Positions 39,033 through 47,535 of a DNA stretch of 64,000 nt are shown here, one piece after another; position 1 is the stretch's first letter; the number at the start of each line of letters is the position of its first letter. The position numbers and the translations under genes are program-made. Source of the stretch: Shimia sp. R9_2 (GTDB lineage: Bacteria; Pseudomonadota; Alphaproteobacteria; Rhodobacterales; Rhodobacteraceae). The notes below the pieces were generated by a model. It did no database searches and had not been told where the DNA came from. It worked only from the letters and a program-made list of their open reading frames with translations. Where the stretch lies: assembly GCF_017743735.1 (NCBI RefSeq), contig NZ_JAGHRO010000003.1, positions 418,897 to 482,896 on the forward strand, in the 5' to 3' direction.

Positions 39033-39362
39033 TTGGGCGCGCTGTTTCTGTTTGAAATCCGCCCCGCCATGACACCGGTCATGCGCACATCGTCGGACAC
39101 ACCGGTCTTCACCATCGGAGAGCGCGCCAGCTACACTCCGGCTCTGGAGGCCGGGAAATCCGTGGTCAAATTCGGCCCGCTGCTCTTCGGCCTCTATCCC
39201 GGCGGTCTCGCGTTTGCCTCGCCCCAGGAGGCCGAAGACCACATGCGCAGCCACAATTGGGAGCGCGCAAAATGGGCGATCTACGAGCTGTCAGGCGACT
39301 ATGCACAAGACACAGCAAACGGCCACCTGACCACCTCTTTGCGTGTGGTTAAAGCGCATTGA
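39033..39362 (+). CDS. Small membrane-anchored protein, start uncertain
   Basis: An open frame encodes a protein of about 110-130 residues whose hydrophobic segment begins upstream of the only non-ATG start (TTG at 39033). Reading back in the same frame gives a natural signal anchor (basic KKKPRKL...FQKTLRA, then SLLLIAALGALFLF) with no start codon before a stop at 38880. The soluble part then continues with FTIGERASYTPALEAGKS and SHNWERAKWAIYELSG. Translation by -1 slippage at the A9 run of the preceding gene, or a CTG start, would include the anchor. I do not recognise the family. Confidence 0.5.
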   Translation: MGALFLFEIRPAMTPVMRTSSDTPVFTIGERASYTPALEAGKSVVKFGPLLFGLYPGGLAFASPQEAEDHMRSHNWERAKWAIYELSGDYAQDTANGHLTTSLRVVKAH

Positions 39363-39551
39363 GCCAGACAACAGCTGCGATTTACGCGCCTCCCAACGGG
39401 CAAAACCCACTTCAGGATCACCCTCTAAGCTGCTAACTAAAAAAAGACTTTTCAAAGTAGATCCAACCTTCACCTCGCGCGCCCCACGCCCCCAATCTCC
39501 GCCCAAACCCCAATCTGTGCTATCCTCCTCCCATTATCGAGGAGCATTTAA

Positions 39552-41186
39552 ATGTCAGAGTATTTTGATCTGGGCAGCCACAGCCGCCCCGCAAGTGACG
39601 TTCCCGAAGCGCAAATCTGGTGTGATCGCGGCCTGATCTGGCTCTTCGCCTACAACCACGAAGAGGCCATCGTCTGTTTTGAAAAGGCGCTTGATGCCGA
39701 TCCCGCCTGTGCCCTAGCCCATTGGGGCGTCGCCTACGGGCTTGGGCCCAACTACAACAAACCTTGGGAGGTCTTCACACCTGAGGAAAAAGCCGCCGCC
39801 CTGGCGCGCGCCCACACAGCGCTCCGCGACGGGCTGGCCCTCAAAAACGCCGCCCCGGCAGAGCGCGCCTTGCTGGAGGCGCTCGCGTCACGCTACCCCA
39901 CCGATCCCGAGATCGAAGACTACCAGCCCTTCAACGACGGGTTTTCAGCGGCCATGAAACCGGTCTATGAGGCCAATCCCGACGATCTGGACATCGCCTG
40001 CATCTACGCCGAGGCCATGATGAACCGCACCCCATGGCAGCTTTGGGATTTCAAAAACGGCGTGCCAAATCCCGACGCCTCCACGCCCGAAGCCATCGCG
40101 GTGCTGGAACGCGCCTTTGATCACACTCCGGGGGCCTGGGATCATCCCGGCCTCCTGCACATGTACATCCACCTGATGGAGATGTCGCCGCACCCCGAGC
40201 GTGCGCTGCGCCACGGCGACCGGCTCAAAGACCTTGTGCCCGATGCAGGCCATCTCGTGCATATGGCCACCCACATTGATGTGCTCTGCGGCGAGTACCA
40301 GAACGTGCTCTACCGCAATCTCGCCGCCGCCACGGTGGACGACAAGTTCAAAGCCTACGCCGGACCGGCCAATTTCTACGCGCTCTATCGCATCCACAAT
40401 CTGCACTTCGCCTTTTATGGCGCGATGTTCTTGGGCCAGAAAGCCGCCGCCGTGGAGGCCGTTATGCGCCTGCGCGAAGAGGTGCCGGACGAGGTGGTCC
40501 GCTCCTATCCCGACATCTTTGAAACCTTCGTCGCCGCCGCACCCCATGTCTACATCCGCTTTGGCATGTGGAAGGACATCGTCGGGCTCGCGCAACCTGA
40601 GGACAAAGAGCTCTATATCACAACCAACGCCTTGATCTACTACGCCAAGGCCGTGGCACTCGCCAATCTTGGGCGGCACGCCGAGGCGCAAGTCATGATG
40701 GCCGCCTTCACCACCGCCTATGCCGCCGTGCCGGACACACGCATGCTCTTTAACAACAAGGCACGCGACGTGCTCGCCGTGGCCGAAGAGATGATGAAAG
40801 GTGAGCTCGCCTTCAAGGCAGGCGATCACCACACTGGGCTGAGCCACCTGCGCAAAGCGGTGCATCTGGACGATCATCTTGAATATGAGGAGCCTTGGTC
40901 ATGGCCGCAGCCGACCCGCCACGCCTTGGGTGCGCTGCTGATGGAGGCTGGTGTCATTGAGGAAGCAGAAGCGGTCTACCGCGCGGATCTTGGTCTTGAT
41001 GGCAAACTGCCCCGCCCCAGCCAGCACCCCCGCAATGTCTGGGCGCTGCACGGGCTACATGAATGTCTGGCGCGCCGTGGCGAAACAGTGGAGCTGCCGC
41101 ATGTGAAACTGCTGCTCGATCAAGCCCTCTCCCGCGCCGACATTCCAATCCGCGCCAGCTGCCTCTGCCGCGCCGCCGCTGCTTAG
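39552..41186 (+). CDS. TPR repeat protein, unknown function
   Basis: A 544-residue helical protein with TPR-like repeats from the start (WCDRGLIWLFAYNHEEAIVCFEKALDADPACALAHWGVAYGLG) and again in the C-terminal half (GDHHTGLSHLRKAVHLDDHLEYE, HALGALLMEAGVIEEAEAVYRADL). The middle includes HPGLLHMYIHLMEMSPHPERALRHGDRL and HLVHMATHIDVLCGEY, a conserved His-rich tract shared with widespread bacterial and fungal TPR proteins of unknown function, suggesting possible metal binding. The ATG follows GAGGAGC. It has no clear operon neighbour. Confidence 0.82.
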   Translation: MSEYFDLGSHSRPASDVPEAQIWCDRGLIWLFAYNHEEAIVCFEKALDADPACALAHWGVAYGLGPNYNKPWEVFTPEEKAAALARAHTALRDGLALKNAAPAERALLEALASRYPTDPEIEDYQPFNDGFSAAMKPVYEANPDDLDIACIYAEAMMNRTPWQLWDFKNGVPNPDASTPEAIAVLERAFDHTPGAWDHPGLLHMYIHLMEMSPHPERALRHGDRLKDLVPDAGHLVHMATHIDVLCGEYQNVLYRNLAAATVDDKFKAYAGPANFYALYRIHNLHFAFYGAMFLGQKAAAVEAVMRLREEVPDEVVRSYPDIFETFVAAAPHVYIRFGMWKDIVGLAQPEDKELYITTNALIYYAKAVALANLGRHAEAQVMMAAFTTAYAAVPDTRMLFNNKARDVLAVAEEMMKGELAFKAGDHHTGLSHLRKAVHLDDHLEYEEPWSWPQPTRHALGALLMEAGVIEEAEAVYRADLGLDGKLPRPSQHPRNVWALHGLHECLARRGETVELPHVKLLLDQALSRADIPIRASCLCRAAAA

Positions 41187-41230
41187 AGAGGTCCTACGGC
41201 TCCCCCACAGCGCCTCACGCAAGCGCCCTT

Positions 41231-41257
41231 CATTCTGCCAAAAATACTCTGGGGGAG
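41231..41257. repeat. Diverged third copy of the intergenic repeat type
   Basis: CATTCTGCCAAAAATACTCT followed by GGGGGAG resembles the motif at 31443 and 35115 (CATTCTTCAAATATCC then C/G-rich) but with several changes. It lies in the gap after the TPR gene. Relationship is suggested, not proven. Confidence 0.4.
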
Positions 41258-41316
41258 TCACATCTTCGATGGGACGGGGGCAAAGTCCCCTTGCCCTATG
41301 TTTCCTCTTGGCCCGC

Positions 41317-41916
41317 TCAATACAGTGTCTCGCGATACCGCTGCTCGGCATAAGACTGCTCAGTTGAGGGCACCTCCAGCGCCGCATGATCCTGGATCAT
41401 CGCATAAAGCGAGGGCACAGGGCGCTGGGTCGGCCAGGTCTCAGGCTTCCAGAGCCCCGAGCGCACCGGCGCTTTGCCGCAATGCAAAAACACTTCCTCA
41501 GCCGTCACCCTCAGCACCGTCTTGGGCGCGCGTCCTTTGATGGCAAAGCGCGCGCAAAGCGCCTCATCATCGCTGATCTCTGCCACGCCATTGACCCGCA
41601 ACGTTTCCGCCACGCCGGGGATCATAAACAGCACCGACACTTTCGGATGCGCCAGAATGTTGAGCAGCCCGTCAATCCGGTTGTTGCCCGGCCGATCAGG
41701 GATCAACAGCGTGGTGTCGCTTTCCACTTCCACAAACCCCGCCGGATCGCCTTTGGGAGAAGCGTCCAGATTTTGCCCGTCAGAGGTCACCAGCACCAGA
41801 AACGGCGCGTGCGCGATGAAGTTGCGGCAATGCGCGTCAAACTTCGCAATCACCTTCTGCGCCGCATGCGGCGACACATCCCCGTAGATCTCTCTCAGCT
41901 TCTCAGGTGTCATCAT
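41317..41916 (-). CDS. Pyridoxamine 5'-phosphate oxidase-family FMN-binding protein
   Basis: A 199-residue split-barrel flavoprotein of the MSMEG_1061-type PNPOx group. The blocks FIAHAPFLVLVTSDGQNLDASPKGDPAGFVEV, LLIPDRPGNNRIDGLLNILAHPKVSVLFMIPGV and TLRVNGVAEI match the family, which binds FMN or heme and reduces or detoxifies small molecules. GGGAGA lies eight bases before the ATG at 41916; a second ATG follows at once. It is a single gene upstream of, and on the same strand as, the intergenic repeat; no partner reductase is seen. Confidence 0.85.
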   Translation of the reverse strand: MMTPEKLREIYGDVSPHAAQKVIAKFDAHCRNFIAHAPFLVLVTSDGQNLDASPKGDPAGFVEVESDTTLLIPDRPGNNRIDGLLNILAHPKVSVLFMIPGVAETLRVNGVAEISDDEALCARFAIKGRAPKTVLRVTAEEVFLHCGKAPVRSGLWKPETWPTQRPVPSLYAMIQDHAALEVPSTEQSYAEQRYRETLY

Positions 41917-42009
41917 GCCCGTCTCTCCCTTCGCCCTTTGCACGGGCCTCCTGCCTTGCCCATCCTCAGTCTTGAAGCGCGTTGACCGCCCTGATGCAAG
42001 TCTCGCGCA

Positions 42010-43038
42010 TCACCCGCCATACATCGCCGCCAGATCCACCGTGCCTTGCGCGTTCAGATCCTCCTTATGGGCGGAGAGGAACGCCTTGGCCGCCGCCTGC
42101 CCCGCTTCCTTAAGCTGCAGCAGAACAGAGGTCACCGGCCAGCTTTTCGTCATCACCGACAGGCTGTTCATCAGCGCATCGTCGGCAATCATATGCACCT
42201 TCACATCGCGCTTTTCTTCCTGTTTCAACGCGCCTTGGGCAATCAGACGCTGCACAAAGGCCACCGCCCGCAATTCGCTCATCAGCGAGGCGTTAAAGCT
42301 GATCTCGTTGATCCGGTTGGCAATCTGCTGCGGTGTCACCGGCAGGGTTTCCCGCCGCAACGGGTTGATATTGACGATCACCACATCATCCGGGAACTTC
42401 CGGTCAAACAGCGGCCAGAGCGACGGGTTGCCGGTATAGCCCCCGTCCCAATAAGCCTCCGTCTGCCCGCTCTTGGGATCATAGACATCCACCGCCTGAA
42501 ACATCGTTGGCAGACAGGCCGAGGCCAGCAGCGCATCGGTGCTGATCTCGCTGCCGGAAAACACCCGCGCCTTACCGGAGCGCACATTGGTTGCACAGAC
42601 AAACAGCGCAGGCCCCTGATCGGCGCAGATCAGATCAAAACTCATCTCATCCACGATGGATCGCAGCGGATGCGCATACAGCGGTCCCATCGCATAAGGC
42701 GAGGTCATCTGCTGCATCATATCAGCCGCCATAAACGGCCAGCTGTACTCCATACTGCGGCTGACCATGCCGGGCGGCACAGCGGCAAACCACAAATCCA
42801 GCCCCGGCACCTGCGCCGCGCCCATTTTCTCCCAGAACCAGTTGAGATTTGCGCGCGCCCCGTCCCGGCCGCCTTTCAGCATGCCCGCCTTGAGCGCGGC
42901 CCCATTCATCGCGCCTGCCGAGGTGCCGGTGATCCCGGCAATCTCGATCTCTTCATCCTGCAACAGCGTGTCAAGCACACCCCAGGTGAAGGCCCCATGT
43001 GCGCCTCCGCCTTGCAGGGCCAGATTGATGCGCTTCAT
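42010..43038 (-). CDS. Patatin-like phospholipase
   Basis: A 342-residue patatin-fold acyl hydrolase with the oxyanion loop LALQGGGAHGAFTWGVLD, nucleophile elbow ITGTSAGAMNG (GTSAG, catalytic Ser) and catalytic Asp in WDGGYTGN. It begins 34 bases after the 3-hydroxybutyrate dehydrogenase stop on the same strand, a pairing common in alphaproteobacteria that make polyhydroxybutyrate; a lipid or granule-linked role is inference. Confidence 0.92.
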   Translation of the reverse strand: MKRINLALQGGGAHGAFTWGVLDTLLQDEEIEIAGITGTSAGAMNGAALKAGMLKGGRDGARANLNWFWEKMGAAQVPGLDLWFAAVPPGMVSRSMEYSWPFMAADMMQQMTSPYAMGPLYAHPLRSIVDEMSFDLICADQGPALFVCATNVRSGKARVFSGSEISTDALLASACLPTMFQAVDVYDPKSGQTEAYWDGGYTGNPSLWPLFDRKFPDDVVIVNINPLRRETLPVTPQQIANRINEISFNASLMSELRAVAFVQRLIAQGALKQEEKRDVKVHMIADDALMNSLSVMTKSWPVTSVLLQLKEAGQAAAKAFLSAHKEDLNAQGTVDLAAMYGG

Positions 43039-43072
43039 GTAAGCCTCCTAAACACCTGAACTCAAAACAAAA

Positions 43073-43846
43073 TCACAAAGCGGTCCAGCCACCGTCCACA
43101 CTGATTGTGGTGCCGGTGATCTGCGCCGCCGCATCGCTGGCCAAAAAGGCCACCGTGCCGCCCAGCTGCTCCACCGTGGCAAATTCCCGGCTTGGCTGGC
43201 GCTCCAGCATCACCTTCTTGATCACTTCCTCGCGGCCCATGTTGTATTTCTCCATGGTGTCCGGAATCTGCGCCTCCACCAGCGGGGTCAGCACATAGCC
43301 CGGGCAGATCGCATTGCAGGTGATCGGCTCCTCTGCGGTTTCCAGCGCCACGGTCTTGGTCATGCCAACCACTCCGTGTTTCGCCGCCACATATGCCGCC
43401 TTATAGGGGGATGCGGTCAATCCATGGGCGCTGGCGATATTGATCACCCGGCCCCAGCCCCGCTGGCGCATATGCGGCAGCGCCGCTGCGGTGGTGTGAA
43501 ACGCCGAGTTCATGTTGATCGCGATGATCGCGTCCCATTTCTCGGTCGGAAACTCGTCGATTGGCGCCACATGCTGGATACCGGCATTGTTGACCAACAC
43601 GTCACAACCGCCCGCTTCCTCGATCAACCTCCGGCATTGGTCCCCTTGTGACATATCTGCCGCAATATAGCGCGCGTTGACGCCAAATTCCGCCGCGATC
43701 TCCGCTGCCAGCGCGTGATCTTCGTCCCGATCGGTGAATGAGTTCAAAACCACATCCGCCCCGACTCGCGCCAGCTCCCGCGCCACGCCCAAACCGATTC
43801 CCGAATTGGATCCGGTGATGATCGCGCTTTTGCCTTTCATACTCAT
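43073..43846 (-). CDS. bdhA: D-3-hydroxybutyrate dehydrogenase
   Basis: A 257-residue short-chain dehydrogenase. The NAD motif is TGSNSGIGLGVAREL, followed by NNAG, and the active site consists of Ser in NIASAHG and YVAAKHG (Tyr and Lys). The C-terminal FATVEQLGGTVAFLASDAAAQITGTTISVDGGWTAL and NAICPGYVLTPLVEAQIPD match 3-hydroxybutyrate dehydrogenases specifically. It oxidises 3-hydroxybutyrate to acetoacetate. First gene of a two-gene unit with the patatin; no terminator lies between. Confidence 0.93.
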   Translation of the reverse strand: MSMKGKSAIITGSNSGIGLGVARELARVGADVVLNSFTDRDEDHALAAEIAAEFGVNARYIAADMSQGDQCRRLIEEAGGCDVLVNNAGIQHVAPIDEFPTEKWDAIIAINMNSAFHTTAAALPHMRQRGWGRVINIASAHGLTASPYKAAYVAAKHGVVGMTKTVALETAEEPITCNAICPGYVLTPLVEAQIPDTMEKYNMGREEVIKKVMLERQPSREFATVEQLGGTVAFLASDAAAQITGTTISVDGGWTAL

Positions 43847-44009
43847 GCCTCAGCCCTTCCCTCTGCGACTGCACAATGTTAGGCGCAGCATAGCATGCTG
43901 CACTCGCAAAATAAGGGGGATTACGGCCATACCGTAGTCTTACGTAAAGGCCTCACAACGCCCTCATCAGACTGTGATTTGACCTGTCAGGATCCGGCCC
44001 ATTAGGCCA

Positions 44010-44190
44010 AAAAAAACGCCCGCGCGAAGCGGGCGTGAAGTTATTGAGGCAGGTTTCATACAGGCAAGAAACCTATCGAGCAGTGATCTTGTTATAAGCG
44101 TTCTCGCGCCGACCTCCAAGCTAAAAGTTTGATAAGCCTCAAATCCCTCGCTAGTTTTTGGACAACGACAAGAAATCACCAACAGGATTG
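44010..44190 (-). ncRNA. Candidate small RNA ending at an orphan terminator
   Basis: Reading the minus strand from about 44190 downwards there is an AT-rich leader, a seven-base stem AGGTTTC / GAAACCT with a ten-base loop, a short spacer, then an eight-base GC stem ACGCCCGC / GCGGGCGT and eight T. No coding gene precedes this terminator on the strand, and the start of the binding-protein gene overlaps the 5' side. The 5' end is a guess. Confidence 0.4.
44011..44036 (-). terminator. Rho-independent terminator facing the minus strand
   Basis: Stem ACGCCCGC (44016-44023) / GCGGGCGT (44029-44036) with a five-base loop and eight A on the plus strand before it, giving eight T in the minus-strand RNA. 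No plus-strand T-run follows it. Confidence 0.85.
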
Positions 44191-44198
44191 TTCAGGCG

Positions 44199-46016
44199 AT
44201 GACATCAATCAGTTTCCCCAAAGTCAGCAGTGCAGCAGCATTGCTTGCGCTTTCGCTCGCCGGTGCGAAAAGCGTGGCAGAGCCGCGTCATGGCATCGCT
44301 ATGTATGGCGACCCTGCACTTCCACAGGATTTTGTGTCCCTCCCATACGCCAACCCCGACGCCCCCAAGGGCGGCCGCGTGGTCACCGGCAACGGCGGAT
44401 CCTTTGATTCTCTCAACCCATTTGTGCGCAAAGGCGAGGTTCCATGGCAGCTCCGTTTCTTTGCCTATGAATCTCTGATGGGCCGAAATTGGGACGAACC
44501 TTTTGCTCTCTACGGCCTCCTCGCCGAATCGATTGAAACGCCGGAAGATCGCTCTTGGGTGGAATTTACACTGCGCGAAGAGGCACGATTCTCTGACGGC
44601 GCGCCGGTCACTGTCGAAGATGTGATCTGGTCTTATGAGACCCTCGGCACCGTCGGCCATCCGCGCTATCTCGGCTTCTGGCAACAGGTCGAAAGCATTG
44701 AGGCCACAGGCCCCCGCACCGTGCGCATCACCTTCAACACCGAAGATCGCGAATTGGCCCTGCTCGCGGGCCTGCGTCCGATTCTGCAAAAGGCGCAGTT
44801 TGAGGGCAAATCCTTTGAAGACATTACCTTGCAGGAAGTGCCCATCGGCACCGCCCCCTATGTGGTGTCAAATTTCGAGGCCGGTCGCTTTGTCACCCTC
44901 AGCCGCAACGCGGACTACTGGGGCAACGATCTGCCCTTCCGCAAAGGCACCAACAACTTTGACGAAATCAAAATTGACTTCTTCGGCGACGCGGCAGTGA
45001 TGTTTGAGGCCTTCAAGGCCGGTGAAATCTCCTATGTGCGCGAGTTCAACGCGGAGAAATGGGCCACCGCCTATGATTTCCCGCTCGCCCAATCCGGCGA
45101 TGTGGTGAAATCGGAAATCCCGCACCAGAAGCCTTCCGGCATCACCGGCCTTGTGCTCAACACCCGCCGCGCCCCGCTGGATGACATCCGCGTGCGCGAC
45201 GCGCTCATGCATGTGTTCAATTTTGAGTTCATCAACGACACCATGACCGGCGGCCGCCAGCCCCGCATCAGTTCCTTCTTCTCCGGTTCCCTTCTGGCGA
45301 TGCAGGACGGCCCCGCCACAGGCCGCGTGGCCGAGCTGCTTGCCCCCTTCGCCGCAGACCTCCCTGCCGAGGCTCTGGAAGGCTACACGCTGCCGCAATC
45401 GGACGGCTCCGTGCGCAACCGCAAGAACCTGCGCAAAGCCATGGGCCTGATGGAAGCCGCCGGATACAGCGTGGTTGACGGCAAAATGCAAAACGCCGCC
45501 GGCGAAGTGCTCACCCTCGAAATCCTGCTCAAACAGGGCGACACCGAAAACAAGGCCATCACCGATATCTACAGAAAATCGCTGGAGGCGCTTGGCATCG
45601 ACGTGACCATCACCCTTGTGGATGGGCCACAGTACAATCAGCGCACCGGAGCCTTCGATTTTGACATCACCAACTACCGCCGCGCCATCTCGCTCAGCCC
45701 GGGCAACGAGCAACGCCTCTATTGGGGATCTGATGCCGCCGAACAGGAAGGCTCGCGCAACCTGATGGGTGTCCAGTCTCCCGCGATCGACGCGATGATC
45801 ACCGAGATGCTCACTGCCACCTCACAGGAAGATTTTGTCGCCGCCACCCGCGCGCTTGACCGCGTGCTCAGCACCGGCCGCTATGTGATCCCGATCTGGA
45901 CGTATGCGGTTGGTCGCGTCGCCCATAACAAGAACCTGCATTTCCCGGAGACCCTGCCGATCTACGGCGACGGGGTTGATTGGCTGCCGGGTGTCTGGTG
46001 GCATGAAGAGCAATAA
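44199..46016 (+). CDS. YejA-like extracellular solute-binding protein (family 5)
   Basis: A 605-residue periplasmic binding protein of peptide/nickel ABC transporters, with a signal sequence (residues 1 to about 27, AAALLALSLAGAKSVA). The YejA-type blocks LPYANPDAPKGGRVVTGNGGSFDSLNPFV, APVTVEDVIWSYETLG, RDALMHVFNFEFINDTM and VWWHEE match closely. YejABEF imports peptides such as microcin C. No yejB, yejE or yejF gene is in the window, so the partner permease must lie elsewhere. A strong terminator follows, so the gene is monocistronic. Confidence 0.92.
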   Translation: MTSISFPKVSSAAALLALSLAGAKSVAEPRHGIAMYGDPALPQDFVSLPYANPDAPKGGRVVTGNGGSFDSLNPFVRKGEVPWQLRFFAYESLMGRNWDEPFALYGLLAESIETPEDRSWVEFTLREEARFSDGAPVTVEDVIWSYETLGTVGHPRYLGFWQQVESIEATGPRTVRITFNTEDRELALLAGLRPILQKAQFEGKSFEDITLQEVPIGTAPYVVSNFEAGRFVTLSRNADYWGNDLPFRKGTNNFDEIKIDFFGDAAVMFEAFKAGEISYVREFNAEKWATAYDFPLAQSGDVVKSEIPHQKPSGITGLVLNTRRAPLDDIRVRDALMHVFNFEFINDTMTGGRQPRISSFFSGSLLAMQDGPATGRVAELLAPFAADLPAEALEGYTLPQSDGSVRNRKNLRKAMGLMEAAGYSVVDGKMQNAAGEVLTLEILLKQGDTENKAITDIYRKSLEALGIDVTITLVDGPQYNQRTGAFDFDITNYRRAISLSPGNEQRLYWGSDAAEQEGSRNLMGVQSPAIDAMITEMLTATSQEDFVAATRALDRVLSTGRYVIPIWTYAVGRVAHNKNLHFPETLPIYGDGVDWLPGVWWHEEQ

Positions 46017-46022
46017 GGATCT

Positions 46023-46046
46023 GAGGCGCCTGCGGGCGCCTCTTTT
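46023..46046 (+). terminator. Terminator of the YejA-like gene
   Basis: Eight-base stem GAGGCGCC / GGCGCCTC around TGCG, followed by TTTTC, six bases after the stop codon. Confidence 0.85.
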
Positions 46047-46117
46047 CATCTCAGACAGCACAAATCAGAGCACTCAAATTTGTCAGCAAAACCTGCCGGC
46101 GCAGCCCATGTCGTGCA

Positions 46118-46127
46118 TTAACGTTAA
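46118..46127. repeat. Ten-base palindrome TTAACGTTAA
   Basis: Perfect palindrome in the 172-base gap between the convergent YejA-like and P450 genes. The half-sites resemble the TTAA of CtrA sites but the spacing is two, not seven, so a CtrA assignment is not supported. Confidence 0.4.
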
Positions 46128-46188
46128 CCTTTGAAACCGCGATTTTACACCTACGCAATAACGTCGCATTACCGACGCGATACCGACG

Positions 46189-47535
46189 TTAAATCCGGCG
46201 CTCAATCCGAAGGTTAATGCCATCGCGCGACCGCACCGTCAGATGCGCAATCGGCACCGGTGGATCACCCACAGGGGTCAGTTTGAAATGCTTCAAAATC
46301 ATCGACAGCATCAACACGCCCTCCACCATGGCAAAGCCCGCACCGGTGCAAACCCGCGCGCCCGCAGAGAACGGAACATAGGCCTCCCGCGCGCATTGTT
46401 TGCCGTTCTCCGTCTGCCATCGCGTCGGGTCAAACCCATCCGGATTGTCCCAAAGCCGCTCCTGCCGGTGCAAATGCCAGGGTGAGATAACAATCTGAGA
46501 TCCTTGACGAATCTCACGATTCCGGAACTCTTCCGGACATGTTGTTTCGCGCACCATCATCGGCACTGGCGGATAAAGTCTCAGCGCTTCACGGAATACA
46601 TCACGGCTGATTTTCAAACGGCTGATCGCGGCAAAGTCGGCCTCAAGCCCTTGCGCCTCTTGGGCAATTTTCTCCTGCCACTCCGGAAACAGCGCACAGA
46701 GATACAGCGCCCAGGCCAGTGCAGAGGCGCTTGTCTCATGTCCCGCCAGAAAGAAGATCGCAACCTGATCCACCATCTCATTGGTATCAAACGGTTTTCC
46801 AGTCTCTGGATCAACCGTCGTCATGATTTTGGTGGCCAGATCATCCGGCGCAGTCCCCGCCTCGATCGCCGCCATCCGCTCTTCCGTGAGCCCTGTGATC
46901 AAAGCTCGAATGCTGGTTGCCGTGCTCTTTGTGTCTTTGTGAAAAAACCTTGGAAACCAACGAGGTAACGGCAGGAACGCACCCAAATTCACAATCGGAG
47001 CCGAGCGCTGATAGGTGCGAAATTCGCTGAAAACCCGCCCGGCGATCTCATGCTCGATGGGAATTGAGAACAGCGTGCGAAAGATCACATCCGCCGCCGC
47101 GTGGCTGGTTTCCTCTTCAATTTCAATATCTTGACCGATATTCCTCTCAAGCCGAGCAACCGCAGATTCCGCTGCAGCCCACATCGCCGGAAAGGTATCG
47201 CGCAGCCGCCCGCCTTCAAAAGCCGGATCAATAATCCGCCGCTGCCGCTTCCAAGTCTCCCCATTGGTGAGGAAGACCGACTCCCCCAACAGAGGTTTCA
47301 ATCCCTCGCTAACCTTTTGAGATTTAGGGAAATCATCGGGCCGCTCCTTGAGCACTGTCTGGATCAGCGACGGCTGATTGATCATGTAGGATCGAAAAAA
47401 CGGCGTGCGGAACTCCGCCATCCAAGCGCGATAAAGCCGCTGTGGCTGGGCCGAAAGCAGATCATGCCGAAACAGTTTAACATATTGACGTAATGAGACT
47501 TTATCCGGCCGCGGTGTCGGCTTTGGTGGGATCAT
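46189..47535 (-). CDS. Cytochrome P450
   Basis: A 448-residue P450 monooxygenase. The I-helix has AGHETS (264-269), the K-helix ExxR is EALR (316-319), and the heme loop FSAGARVCTG (389-398) supplies the thiolate ligand Cys396. The family mark FxxGxRxCxG is intact, with a normal soluble length and no membrane anchor. Substrate unknown. Its ATG overlaps the stop of the hydrolase gene upstream on the same strand (ATGA), so the two are co-translated; no ferredoxin or ferredoxin reductase gene is adjacent, so electrons must come from elsewhere. Confidence 0.93.
   Translation of the reverse strand: MIPPKPTPRPDKVSLRQYVKLFRHDLLSAQPQRLYRAWMAEFRTPFFRSYMINQPSLIQTVLKERPDDFPKSQKVSEGLKPLLGESVFLTNGETWKRQRRIIDPAFEGGRLRDTFPAMWAAAESAVARLERNIGQDIEIEEETSHAAADVIFRTLFSIPIEHEIAGRVFSEFRTYQRSAPIVNLGAFLPLPRWFPRFFHKDTKSTATSIRALITGLTEERMAAIEAGTAPDDLATKIMTTVDPETGKPFDTNEMVDQVAIFFLAGHETSASALAWALYLCALFPEWQEKIAQEAQGLEADFAAISRLKISRDVFREALRLYPPVPMMVRETTCPEEFRNREIRQGSQIVISPWHLHRQERLWDNPDGFDPTRWQTENGKQCAREAYVPFSAGARVCTGAGFAMVEGVLMLSMILKHFKLTPVGDPPVPIAHLTVRSRDGINLRIERRI

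Larger units (their letters stand above)
43847..44198. other. 352-base gap: dehydrogenase promoter region and candidate small RNA
   Basis: No protein gene fits here. The left part (43847-43990) is upstream DNA of the 3-hydroxybutyrate dehydrogenase gene. The right part contains a terminator facing the minus strand at 44011-44036, and next to it a second hairpin (AGGTTTC 44051-44057 / GAAACCT 44068-44074), described separately. The transcript that would end there has no gene in front of it. Confidence 0.7.

Noticed and set aside
46118..46127. TTAACGTTAA palindrome as a CtrA site
   Set aside because: CtrA half-sites need seven intervening bases; here there are two.
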